This document shows, one piece after another, positions 1 to 13,400 of a stretch of 64,000 bases of DNA. The notes under the pieces are model-generated. The model did not search any database, had not been told where the DNA came from, and was given only the letters and a program-made list of their open reading frames with translations. Where the stretch lies: NCBI GenBank assembly GCA_023634235.1, contig JAMKCF010000048.1, forward strand, positions 558,001-622,000, given 5' to 3'. Source of the DNA: Pisaster brevispinus. Its lineage: Eukaryota; Echinodermata; Asteroidea; Forcipulatida; Asteriidae. Positions within the stretch are counted from its first letter, which is position 1. Each line of letters begins with the position of its first letter. The translations under genes and the position numbers were made by a program.

Positions 1-1459
1 GCCTAAGTAGTGGCCCTTGAACATGCGTGGAACATTGCTAAAATTAACGGCGAAAGAAAAATCACAAATTCTGATGATTAGACCGTTTTTCTTCGTTAAA
101 TGTATTTATTAATGGCAATATAAACAGTGTGGGGAGCCGGCCACTGTTAATGGACCCCGCCTTCGGCTCGGTCCATTGCCAGCCACCAACGCGGTCATAC
201 GCAGTGACAAAAGTGACCGGCTCTCCCCACATCACATATTTATTCTAGTTAATATCATTTATTGGAGATTCGGTCATTAAAACAGTCTGAATGGACTGAT
301 GAATGAACTGTGCCACAGTCAAGTTGCGGCAAACTTGCGGCAAGTTTTAAGTCCAGCTTGGTTTCCTTCACTACGTGTTGCAATGTATGTCGGAACTCAC
401 TATACGGCGCGGTGTGTTGGGCGGGCAATGAGCGGCCCTGCCCCCCCCCCCCCCCCACCCCGCTCAGAAAACTTGCCCCCTCTTCCCCCCAACAAGATTT
501 AAATGCACAATTATATCTTTCTCCCCCCCCCCAATGCAAATGTCTGTTTCCGACAGATTCACCGTATTAATATAATAAACATAAGACAGCGAAATAATTG
601 AAATAGAAAGTTAAGGTACGGGGGGGGGGGTAGTCTTCATTGCATTTTTCCTTCTTACTGTCCTTGTGGTTTAGCCTACATTTGCTTGATTTTGTTCTAA
701 ATTGTTTATTTAAACAGCAAGCTTTTGCTGCTGTTTCATCGGTCATACGCATGAGTAACCTTGGCATGATATCCCAACAGGAGACTGCCCTGGTATCAGC
801 ATACTAGAGGTATTTTGCTTAGAAGAGTTTTATTGATCAAGGGGAGATGTCCCGCTGAGGTAAATTGTAATTGATGGTTTGGATGGCAACACTAAGGGCA
901 ATTGCTAATTGGTATTTAATCTGTATGGAAGAATACCTCCTGTGGCGATATCTTCCATCCATGTGAATAGCATTCGATAAAACTGTTGTAGATTGGAGCA
1001 TGGTCATGGAGGTAGAAGTTGTGTGACGACATAAGTGGTGGCGCCCTAGGCCGTAAAAAAAACATAGAGATCAATGGCCGTAGGGACAACTGACTGGTCG
1101 ACATGTCTAGAATGTGCACTTTATGCCAAGGACGAGTTGTTGGTAGGTAGGTCGACTGTGTGCGATCAATAATGTGTTACATAACAGTAACACTGCAGTG
1201 TGTTAGTCGAGTGCCGTGTGTTGTGACCGTTGTGTTTTGGTGAGACGCAACCGGACGAGGAGACCTTTGCTTCCGTTCCAATCTTCCTTGATTTAATAAA
1301 AATAATAGCCCTGAAAGATTGCCAGGATGGAATTAAAAACAAGGACATGAAGACAAATTCAAAAGAAATGTTCTGTAGCAACATCTCTGATTCAGAGTTG
1401 AGAAAGAACTGCTGCACAATGGCAGAGAAGCTTGTTTCTTGTGAAAATTAGTGCCAACA
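1..1459 (+). other. Upstream region and probable 5' UTR of the channel gene
   Basis: No protein gene recognised. Contains a multi-stem hairpin (128-236), C- and G-runs (440-456, 620-630) and several short upstream ATGs, including one that opens a 73-codon frame at 1230 and closes just before the proposed start. No clear TATA box. Confidence 0.35.
128..236. repeat. Compact multi-stem hairpin with inverted ends
   Basis: Outer arms GTGTGGGGAGCCGG and CCGGCTCTCCCCACAT pair. Inside, AATGGACC pairs with GGTCCATT around GCCTTCGGC, and a third short stem forms from GGTCA and TGACC. Could be a tiny MITE or a structured RNA. Confidence 0.5.
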
Positions 1460-1462
1460 ATG
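1460..1462 (+). CDS. TRPM: TRPM exon 1, coding part (ATG only)
   Basis: The ATG lies directly before a consensus donor (ATG|GTAAGT), and splicing to 3193 gives Met-Ser-Lys-Tyr-Met in frame with the rest of the channel. The 5' UTR would lie upstream, roughly 1200-1459, and contains other ATGs. Alternative start: the ATG at 3202 in exon 2. Confidence 0.45.
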
Positions 1463-4400
1463 GTAAGTGTTTTTAAATTTCTAATTTCAGTAGTTATGAA
1501 TGAAAGTTGCATAGATCGGCAACTCCTTAAAAATCCAGTCAGTAGGCCCTATTCAGAAATACTAGTCGGGTAGTTTAGCACATGGACTATGCAACTTTCA
1601 TCATCTTTGTGTGTATTTATTTTCAGGAGGATTATCTTCTTCCTCCATGGGTGAATGAAGGCTCGGTCGGGCGTGTTGGGGTTAGGCAACTTGAAAAATA
1701 ACAAGTTGAAGTTGTAATTTTTTATTAAATGCAAGTTTGTTGACACTGTCAGTTGACAGGAACAAGTTCGATTTTGTTCTGGATGGATTAAGCTTGTTTC
1801 AAGGTTATGGTAATGTGACAGGTAGAAAGATGAAAGAAAACACATCTGGGTTCTCTATAATTTATTCACATAATTCACTAACTATTTAAATAAACCGGTT
1901 AGCGTGCATGCCCTCATTTGCCGCTAGACGTCGGAGGGTCACTCTCACCTCTGACGTCGAAAGACTTACATCAAATACTTTCTCCGTCTTTGATACAGGT
2001 AATGATCATCTTATTTTCTATTTATTTCCCCCGGAAAAAGGCCGGAATTCACCTTAACTACTTTTTGTATAAATAATTCGTTGAGGTTAGGCCTATGGCT
2101 ATATTAATGATTTGTATCTTATTCACAAGAGAGCAGTTTTCGAGAGTTTTCAGTAAGTTTGAAGTTGGGATCGGAGACTCCCGTGGCCGAGTGGTTAAGA
2201 GCACCGAACTCACACTCTGGTGTTTTTGATCAGCAGAGTGTGGGTTCGAGACCCGGGCGTGGCACTTGTATCCTTTCTTTACCATTATTGCTTCTTCCAT
2301 CGGGTGGGACGTAAAGCTGTAGGTCCCGTAAAAGACCCCAGTACACAATTATTGCTAAAAGAGAAGGAGTTTTGCCCTGGTGTGTCTGGCAGTGCGCTTA
2401 TCTTGAATCATTTGAATGCAGCATTCAAAAGAGAGAAGAAGGAGAGGGAGTCCTGAGTATTGGCACAATATTACCTCCAAAATCCGCTTCAACTTCAGGA
2501 AGTTGCCTAAAGCCCTTTTCACACGACAACAAAATTACCATGGTCCCTTGCTACAAATTGTAAGATCGCTGATTGTTTATTTGTAATCACAGTGCATGAC
2601 TGATTTTGCAAGCTTTCACATGGCCAAACTAAAAAACTAACAACCATTGTGCGCTACATGTATGCGGAAGATTTTGTCGTAGGTACGGCCGGACCTCCGA
2701 CAAAATGTAGCAATGTTTGACAAGATTTGACAAGGGACCTTGGACAGTACAAAAATTGTTGTCCTTTCACACGAGGTACATTTTGTAAAATGTTACAACC
2801 ATGCTACAATTATAGCAAGGGACCCTTGCTAAATTTCTCTCGTGTGAAAGGGGCTTAATTGTGGAGGATTGGGGTCTGTTTTCTATCTCAATGGTAGGCC
2901 CAAGTAACTAAAATAAGTACTAATTACTGGGCCAGGCAAACATGTTGGTGTGGGCTGATATTTGAGAGTGGAGGATTGGGGTCTGTAGGAAAACCTAGGC
3001 CCACAAGCAATTTTTTCAGGAATTTTCACACTCATCAAATCTCATCCCTGGAAAAATTCTAGAAATTCCACAAGAAAACACAATCTACACTTCGCTGTTT
3101 GAATGTCCTGCGTAGTGGTTGATTTATCATAGGTAAAAGCATCCAAAGTTTACAATCTGTACTTTTGTGTTTTTGAATTTTACAAATCACAGAGTAAATA
3201 TATGCAACTGCCTGAGAAAAAGACAATGGCATCTATACAGATGACTCAGCTGCCCGAACGATCCAAACTCTACAAACCTGGAAATAACAACGAAGGAAGC
3301 GAAGAGGGGTCCAATACCTCGGAAGACTCTGGAATCGAGAGCGTAAAAAAAAGTAATGTTAAGAAAAAGGTTGGTGAATGACTATTTAAAAGTAATGCTT
3401 GAAAGTGTGAGCTTTGCTAATTTTCAAACCGACATCATGTGTTTATTTGGATGTGATTTTACTTCATTTCTTTTCCTTTATTTGATTATGGTCATTGATG
3501 AATCCAAGGGATTGCAAAAAAAGGGGTGTCCTCACTGACCCCCATGGCTTTGTATGATTGCACACTGGCAAATTGTAACATTGCTACCCAGCCCCCCCCC
3601 CCCCCCCTCTGCAGCACTGCTAGTATGTCTACTTGGGGTAGGGAGGCTAACATTAAATTTTAATGTAGTTTTGTACGGCTGAGGAAGCAGTGATTTACCA
3701 CAATGGTACATGTAGACTAACACCAGCTAATTCTTGAGGCTCTGGGGTAACGTGAACATAACTGCGTTACATTAATGTGGGAATGGTTTAGGGGTAAATT
3801 CAATTTCGGTCATCGGAGAAAATCTGAGGTGGAATTGGGGGGGGGGCAATTTGGGGGAAATGCCCCCTTGATTTAACACAACATCCCTGATAATGTATGA
3901 TTGATAAATTGCAACTCTTTGTAGTGTTATTCCAAAGAAATGATCCATGCGCTTCGAACATTATTACCCCTTGTCTCTTGGCCATTTATTTCATTCCTGA
4001 AACCATCTCAGCTCCATTGGGAGTGTACATAGCGCATCCAGCTAAATCAATCACAAGAACCATCCCTGCCCTCACAGGTACCCATTTACCCCCTGGGTGT
4101 GAAGAGATGTAATTATAGTTAGGTGTCTTGCTCATCAAGGACTCGGGTGTCATGACTGGGATTCGAACCCACACCCTGATTATTTAGCCACCAGAAGTTG
4201 AGTTCGATGCACTAAACTGCTTGGCCATGGCACTATCACTGTTTTATGCTGTTTGCACGTAAACAAAATCAATAAATTTGATGAAAATATTTCACAGATT
4301 GGTTGCATTTTCTGTTTATTGACAGCCAGTGAACTGAAATAAATTGTTCGTCTAAAAACCAATAATGTAACCATACATTCAAAGAAAAGTAACTGATTGT

Positions 4401-7400
4401 GTTATACAATTACAGACAAAGAAAAGAGGGGCGTGGCTGGCCAAAACTTTCAAGAGGAAACACTGTGTCCAGTATGTCGCAGATCCTGGGAGTCCAGTCA
4501 AAGCGTAAGTTGTAAATTTATACCTAACTTGTCTGTTCGTTGTGCACAACAAAGTTCCTCATTTTCAACAGGTTCAAGGTACAGTAGTTAAACATGCACT
4601 TGTTGAGTGTCAACAATTGTTTTAAAAGATGACTGTGGGGGGACTTGGGGCTTGGGGATCACTTCTGGGAAGGGGGGGGGTGAATCCACAGACAACATGG
4701 CTTGTAGCTCATCAAAACAAATTCTTGAGCAGAAATTTGTTAATGAGAACAGAATCAAAAGGAGAACAAAACTGTCTACATACATGTAAGATTAACAAAC
4801 AATGTGTATACTGCTCATACTTTAGCTTGACTGGGTAAATTTAAATTCAAATTTATTTAAAAGATTTTGGGTTGAACAAAGAAAAATTAATAGACAGGAG
4901 TTTCCCTTAACTTTTTTTTCCACTCGCCCGCCGGACGAGTCAACCAAAATTTTGGGTCGCCGGCAAGTTTTTTCACTCGCCCGTATGTTATGCACACAAT
5001 TTTCGTAGCATAAAAAAATTTAAAAAAAAATAAAAAAACCCACACACACACACACAAGTGTGTAAACACCTCCAATCGGGGACCTCCTATTGTCCCTCTT
5101 TTGTTTAGACTTTAACTTTTTGGCAACAGCTCCCATTGGTTTTGTACACAATTTCCAACTGGGGACCTTTACCCAACCGGGGACCCTATTGTCCTCTTTT
5201 GTTATAGGTCCCCGGTTTGAATGTGAAAACAAACTCACACACACACACACACGGAAATTTCCGTTTTTGGACCTTCTTATCCCCTAATTTCTTCCCTTAA
5301 TAATCCTTTTTTCATCAACTACCATTTTCATGGATTTTTGATTTGAGAATCGGTTTTATAGAACTTCTTTTGCAATGAAATCTTCGTGTTAACGATCGAT
5401 TGACGACGCACAATGGAGAAAAAAAAGCAATGAACTTTGCCCTGCAACGCCCTCTATCGGCAAAAGTTGTCGATGCTGGAATAGCCTTAACACAACGCTG
5501 TGTATAGTACAGAATCCGCGGGCGTGCGCGCCACAATGTGCAGCATTTTTTTTACTCGACTCGTGAACGTGTACAGAGTTGGAGGCTAGCCAAGCTTTCT
5601 TATGAATATGTAGTTTTTAACGGGCCAATCACAGCGTGCGGAATGTTGGTTAGGATGGACTTTGGACCTGCTGTTGTACTGTACAATACACCATGTGCTG
5701 TGTGCGTGCGTGGACTACAGGCGGGCGAGCGAACGTTGTGGGGCCTGTGGATACTCGCTACCATTACCATGTGGTTATGTGCGTGCGTGCGTGTTTTACT
5801 CATGAACGATCGTGATCGCGATCGCGATCGCGGCCACATTAAATCTAGCAAATGTAAATACTTCCCAAACCATTTTACGAACTTAGAAATAATCTCTCTC
5901 TGGGATTTTACCACTGTACCCCTCATTTATTGTGAAAAGGAACAAATTTTTGACTCGCACGGCGGGCTAGTAAAGGAAGGGTTTTGACTCGCCTGCTGCT
6001 GTTTTCACTCGCATTTGGCGACCGGGCGACCGCTAATTTCAAACCCTGCTAGAGCGGGACTTGAACCTGCGACCTCCGGATTAACATGCTGACGCTCTAC
6101 CAACTGAGCTATCTATCATTTCAAATATCAAGTAATAAGCCACAAGGTTGAACTGCTTCTGACTGGCACCCCCAATACAAGGGCTAGGTAGCTAAGTTGG
6201 ATGAACGCCAACACGTTAATCCGGAGGTCGCAGCTTCAAGTTAAGCTGTTAGTAAAATTGTCTTTGTTCGACCCAAAGTTATTTAAAATTGACCCAGTCA
6301 GTTTCCCTTGTGGTTTTTTACTTGGTATTTTGTTTAAATGACTTTGTAACCATGGTATTTAACTGACGTACATGTATCAACAATCCGTTTCCTGCCATTC
6401 GTTCAGCCATTTCCTGCCACATCCTGCTCGACTGAATAATACTAAGAAACTCATTGTAATGTAATTGTAATGTTTATCCGTCATATCTGGACTTTTTGGT
6501 ATAGACTTTGCACGCCTCACGTGGAGGGAAAACGAGAAAACAACTCTAATAAAGACTACAAATTTTGATGAAATCAAGTCTTTTAATGATATATTTATTC
6601 AATAAAATACACTTAGCAGTTTTTTTACAAATATAATTTTATTTTTCATATGATACAACTGTTTTGATAAAATTAGCATTGAAACTAAATAAAAACTTGG
6701 GACAAGGATGCTTATTTTTTAGAAACCCCATTTACCCCCTCCCCCGAATTTGTGAAACCATTTGATAGGTGTAAGGAAAACATGGATGTCAGTTGGGCAA
6801 AATTCTTTTTATATCATACAAGTAATCGGAAACGGGGATCAAGTCTTATTGTTGGGTTTTCTTTGTCGATTTGTTAAATTGATTTTACTTTGATATATTT
6901 CATGGCTAAACTTTACTTTCCCAACATTATGATCAAGTTTTTGTAGCCATTAACTACGTTGAACTGAAGTGTTTGAAGAGACGCGTACATAAAACCAATT
7001 ATTATGGTTGGGGCCTACTTGGTCTTGGAAGTTGAAATATGCACAAGACTTGCACTCGACTATTAAGATACATATGTGCAACTGTGTTTTCTTATTCATT
7101 TTGCAAAAACCTTAACACAGATGTTTCTGTGGCCGACCACGAGGTCTGCATCTCAGACAGCTCCAGCCACAGACCCAAGGCAAAAACGGCGGGAGTAAGA
7201 ATCTCCTGGTCTCACAAGCCAACATCTCAACGAGCAGGGTTGATCTTGAGGGTGAGGAGGTCACGCACTGGGATGAAGAGGAGCATATTGTAGAGACGCC
7301 AACGAACGCCTACGGAGAAATACATTTTAAGGAGGCAGTCAGCCGACTGAGCACATCCAAAGTGAGTGTCTGGGGGAATTCTTTTGCAATGGAGAGGGAC

Positions 7401-10400
7401 TGTGTGAACTGCGTCGGCCAGTTGAAAGTATTGTGTCTTAAGAGTCTTTGAGTCAAGATAAGGTACATCAGTGGTTACGTTAAAGGGGGACTGTCGTCAT
7501 GACGAGATCAGGCCTCTGGCTGTATGTGGGTTTTATGAACTCTACCCAGTTACTGCTCGTGTGCGGGCGCTGGCCGTCACATCACGATCGGCGCTGTCAT
7601 TATTATGATTCAATGGCCAGCTCTCTATCTCTCTTTATGCCTAGAGATATGAGAAATCTCAGACTTTGATCTGAATTTTGGGTTAAAAAAAAAAATTGAG
7701 TTGAACTGAATTTGAACCTGCGATCTGTGGATTAACATGTTGGCACTCTCTACCAACTGAGCTGTGTAGCCCTAATGTTGGCGGTCTCCCTATTTTGTCA
7801 ATATCTTTGTTTTGGGGGTACCAGTCAGAAGCCAGTCAAACTTAAACTGTCATATAACCAGGGATCACACTGGCATGACTGGAGTTTATGATACAACCTG
7901 GGAAGCGACAGTACAAGGATCACCTTTTAAAGGGGATGCAACTTTTTGGTAGAGGCCCAGCAAATTAATCCAAGCACTGGTAAATTGTGTTTTTTTTTAC
8001 CCTACAGCTGAATGAACTTCACCCAGTCAGTTTCTTGTGTGGTTTATTACTTGATACTTTTATCTGAATTCATGCTTTTTTGTTTGCCTGGTGAAAAAGT
8101 AGCTATATCACAAAGAAAAAATGCTCTTCAGTTAATCTACTTGTCTGGTATCGAGGATTTTGTTCCCAAAAGCTTGAGAAATAATGTACAACTCAATGGT
8201 TATCAAAAGAAATGTCATCATTTCAACATACCTCCTAAAAATTTGGATCTTACTTTCAGACTTTTTTGTCAGCAATGACCCATGCTCTGGTTGCATCATT
8301 AGGTTAAACTGATCAAATAAACAAAATTGGCTCCATTTGAAGATATTAGCCTCTTTGAGATATTGTGGACACTATGTAGGACTTCACTGTTTGGTTTGGG
8401 TGTATACGACCTCATGCACATGATGTCATTTGAGTAGGGCGCCCTCGCCTAGAGGTCAAAAGGAGGCTATTCAATGGCCAATCCTGTGCGCCACACGTAC
8501 AAAACTGAGCCTTTCCATTGTTTCATCATCGGTTTACCTCTAAGATGGCGGCTGGATGACGTCAATGCATAAGGTGTATTCAGACAATTTACTCAAACTA
8601 AAATACACAATGTAGTAATATGTCTACCATTCCTCAAAATGGTTTATGTGGGCATCTGGTATGGTTCAATTAAAAGTTGAAACACTTTCGTAAACCCAAG
8701 GTTTTTATCTCTGATTCTTTTTGCTTTTCTGTCATTAGTTTGTCCGTCTGTCAGATCACACTGATATGTCATTGGTTCTGAAGCTTCTGACGAAGTACTG
8801 GTCACTGCACACGCCCCAGCTCGTTATCTCTCTGACCGGTGGGGGGCGCAGCTTCAAACTTAACGAGCAAGACAAGGAGACCTTCAGCAGAGGCGTAATT
8901 AAGGTGAGAGAAAAAAAACCCACCAGAATACCGATGTTACCTTTCAGATGCTAATCTTTGTTTTCCTTCTCTCTGGACCATGGTCACAGATCTTTAGCCT
9001 AATATTGTTCTGTCCTGCCCCCTGCAGTTGACCAGTCAATATTTTTCAAGGTCAAGCCTATACTGTCCCCTGCTATTGACCTGTCAATAATTTTACAGGG
9101 TCAAGCCTATACTGCCCCCTGCTGTTGACCAGTCAATTATTTGTTGGTGGTTATAACCCTAATTTAATGTAATGATCGTACTTTTGAATCCAAAGTGGTG
9201 CGCGCATAAGTGATCATGACATTTGTATTTGGTCTATGCATTATTTTTTGAGCCGATGAAACACTTCCAGGGACACTAGGTGCCAGCAGACTTGCCCAGC
9301 TAACTTCAGTGTTCTCGGAAATGCGTAAACACTGGAAAATTATGTGGTGAGTCCAGTGCCACCTACATGTATGGTCTCCCAAGTCCCAGCTGAGTTTTAG
9401 GCAATTTTCCATTTTGGTAAACCCCCATTGTACTTTTTTTGTCAATATCTTTTGGGGTGCCAAAATAGGGAGATCACTAATCTTAGGTCTTAGTTAATCC
9501 AAATGCCACAGGTTCAAATCCCATTCTATTTAATTGTACTTTCTTCACCTAAATATTGATTCAAAAATGTCTTTAGTGGAGAAGTACTGGTATGAACTTT
9601 TCAGTTAACTTGCAGGTTTAAACTAATCAAAATTTGTGGCAGATTCTGTGCTCTGTTTCTTATAATACATGTATCTTCAAAAACAATTTATTTTCTTCAG
9701 GCTGCATTTACTACCAAAGCTTGGATCATCACCAGTGGCTTCAATGCAGGTGTGCCAAAGATTGTGGGAAGTGCCGTGCAGTCTACTTACAACCAGAACT
9801 GGATCTCTCACAATAAAAGCGTCAAGAAAGGGGCAGAGAGACCCAAACTGGTCTGCCTGGGGCTTGCTCCGTGGGGATATGTAGATGGCAATCATCAGCT
9901 TCTGACCAGGAGGGGCACGGTAAGAAGAGTGGGATGTGGAGGTTAAATGGGAGGAAGACAACAGTGGCGTGGGGGGGGGGCAAGGTTTTAGCCAATATTT
10001 GGTAAAAGGGTGTCCAAATTTGCTTGAAATTTAAAAACTGGGTGTCCAAATTGTTTACTTACAATACATTTACATGTAAATGAAAGATGAAACAGGGTGT
10101 TCAAATTTAGAATATGGTGTATAAAAAGACACCCAGACACCCTCTAGCATACCACAAGTACAATTTATAACGGGTGTCCTGCTCATTTCTGCTTGGCAGA
10201 AAAATGTAAAGCAATATTTGTTGCTTAAGCAGCTCTATGAAATTGGGCTCAGTGGACTGTTACAAGGTCAAAGAAGAATGAGAGGAGACCAGTTTCTCTT
10301 ATGACTTTATGCCGCTTTTGGGGGGGGGGGGGGGGTTGGGCGGGCTACCATACTGTTCGTGTAGAGCGGATCGACCCCAGGCCTAATTAAAATGTGCCAA

Positions 10401-13400
10401 ATATTAGCACATTTTAAATTAACCAATACCAGGGGTTATGAGCGAACAAGGCGAGCTGGAAAAAAAAAATGGCGCTGTGAGGTCGATCACCCCTGGGAAC
10501 GAGGTTGTACAGGTATATCCAGTTATTGTTGTGAAAGTAGTATTTGGGTTTTTTTCTTTCATAGTGTTGCAGTGGAAGCAGTATCGTATCATACCTTTAA
10601 AGACATCAGAAGTACATTGTAGATGTTTTTATGACAGTACATTCATTCAGACCATTCTAATGCATAAATATCCTTGTCCTAAGTTGTAATATTAATTAAA
10701 GAAAATTATTTGGTGCCTCGAGCACCTGCATGTGGAGCTGTGCGCATTATAAATCTACATTATTTTTATTATTATTATTATTAAATTGAAAAATTGTAAT
10801 TTACAACAAATTGCTTTTGGTATTTTTATATTTTCAAGATTTTTGTAGTATTAGAATGTTTAAAAAGAGAGATTAATTTCATGGAAAATATAGTCTTTGA
10901 GTTGTTTTCTCATTTTCTCATTTATAAGTGTTTGGATTTAAAACTGTTATTTAGCTTAACCCGATTACCACCAACACTAACCCTTTTAATATATGGTCAT
11001 TTGTTTGTACACAGGGCTCGTATCCAGCGGAATACAAAGTCAACCCAGTTGTGATGAAGGGACGTCGTGTACCCCTGAACCCAGACCACACCCACTTTAT
11101 TCTAATAGATAACGGGCTAATGGGGGAGCCGGCCTACGGTGGTGAGATCGTGATGAGGGCAATGATCGAGGAGGCAATAGCAGCGCCAAAAGAGGGTAAG
11201 GAAAAGACCCCTCCCCCACTTTAAAAAAAACCCCAACCCACCAAAACACTGAGCTTTAGCTCCTAGTTCATGGAGCCATTTTAAGATCTTACGTCTGTTA
11301 TTTGGCCCAAAAATGTAACCACAACATTTAGATTAAAGTTTTACATAGCAATTTTTTTTTTTGAGATTCAAGGAAGTTCAAAACTTTCATTTAAGGTATT
11401 ATGCAAAAAATATCTGCTGACGATATAGTGGTAGTTAATAAAAAAAAATTAAAATGACTTATTGTCGGGATCATGACATTATCTCACATCCATCAGCCAA
11501 GTACAAACAATTATGTTTTGTTTGCGTTTGTGGAGGCTTGGATGAAATGAGCGGAAATCCAGCACACAATTTCTACCTTGTGGCATTTATGTTGTGGGGA
11601 AAGGTACCTCTACACCAACCTGACCGCCAATGTTCCCTATTGGAAAAAAATTACCAATCATTTAATTTCATACAGAGAATGGTCTGGGCTTACCGGTGGT
11701 TCTTGTGGTGCTCGAGGGCGGTGTGGACACGCTACTCAATGTGAAAAATGCTGTCTTGCGTGAGATTCCTACAGTGCTGTGTGACGGTAGTGGGAGGGCA
11801 GCAGACATCCTGGCATTCGCACATAACAGAGCTGAAGGAAATCCGTAAGTGCAAAAGATATAATCCCCAATCCCTGTTCCCAACCCCTTGTCCCCAACCC
11901 CTTGCCCCCACCCTCACCCCCACCCTCTCATTCGTTTGGATATACTGGTGTTACTTACATCTGCTCGCACAAAACCAAACTGGCTGCAATGACATGTTTC
12001 TTGTCATCTTTTTGTATGTGGCCATTTCTCAATGAGTGGGTCCGGCTACAGCTGGATCACCATCTTAACATGGGTTGAAGCATAGGCTGTCCATAGCAAC
12101 ACAACTTAGCAACAGCCACAGCCGTCACTTCGGAAACGGCTTAGGATTCTGTTGATGATGTCAATGCATAAAGGTCCATTGTTTAAAACTTTATTTTCAC
12201 GGTGCCGCTCTTTTGTTTGTTTGTGCTGTAATAAAATAGTTATCTGGTTTAAGTTTCAACTTTAAAGCAGAGCTCTCTCTGATTCTGCAGAAAGTTCCCT
12301 GAAAAGAACCCAATCTTTTCCATGTTCCGATGAGCGAATTTAAAAATGGAAACTTTTTTCCTATTACATTGAACGCAATTCTTAGTAGCTCCCTTAATGT
12401 AGTACAAATTGTCCGTGATTGCAAGATGGCAGCTCGGATTTAAAGCGATGGTTTTTACTAATTAAAATGTATTTATTTATTTTTTACAGAGAATCAAGAA
12501 CGTTGAGCGAGGAAAACGTTGAGATACTCCGTGAGAAACTCAACAATTTCTTCAACGTTAAGCTTTACTGTGAAAACATGACCCAGCTGATTGAAGATGT
12601 CATCGAATGCATAAAGGTCAAGAAACTGGTAAGAGTGTCTGCCTCTTGATATGCTAGCGCTGCTTCCCAAGAACATGAAATTAAATTAAGAGTTGTCTTT
12701 CTATATAAGCTGACCAGAGCATACTTCTTGAAAAGTGGGGTACAACTGGCTCTTGTCAGAGCCACCCCTACGGCGTTTCATGGCCGAGTGGTCTATTTTA
12801 TGTTTAAAATTATTGTTCACACCCACAACCCTTTCCCGCCAGCTACGGTTAAACATCACAAATAGAGCTGGTGGCCAATAATAAAAATCTCATGAAAAAA
12901 ACAACAACAACAGGCTTGGAGCATGCATAGCAACATTAATAGAACTTTGAACAACTAAAAAGCTCTGAAATGCGCTTGGGCAACTCTGAACTCTTACACA
13001 TGAATCTGGAGACTGTATGGCCTATCAAAAAATGGTGCACAGCCTTCTGAGTCCCCTTCCTCTTAAGGCAGCCCAATTACATCCATGGGGACGCCTATTC
13101 CAGATGTTTACAGCGACTGGTAGAAAACTCCTGTCGTAATTCAGCAAAGTCTTGGCTCTTCTAACACCAGGGCCCAATTTTATTGATGGGCATGAATCTA
13201 AGTGCATTTTTTATATGCAGGCTACGGCACTGACTATACCCTCTTGCTGTCTCCAGCTTCATTGTTCATACCTTGCTTTTTCTGTGCGCTTTCTGCCTCT
13301 CTCTTTCTCCAGTATACTCCAGTATACCAGTTGATGTGTTTTGTGTTGTCATTTAGCCTTCGAGGAAGACTGTGCTAGGGTCGAAACTTCAGGTCATTAA

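Noticed and set aside
5538..5987. 149-codon open frame
   Set aside because: Inside the non-autonomous transposon at 4895-6048; runs through simple repeats and has no recognisable motif.
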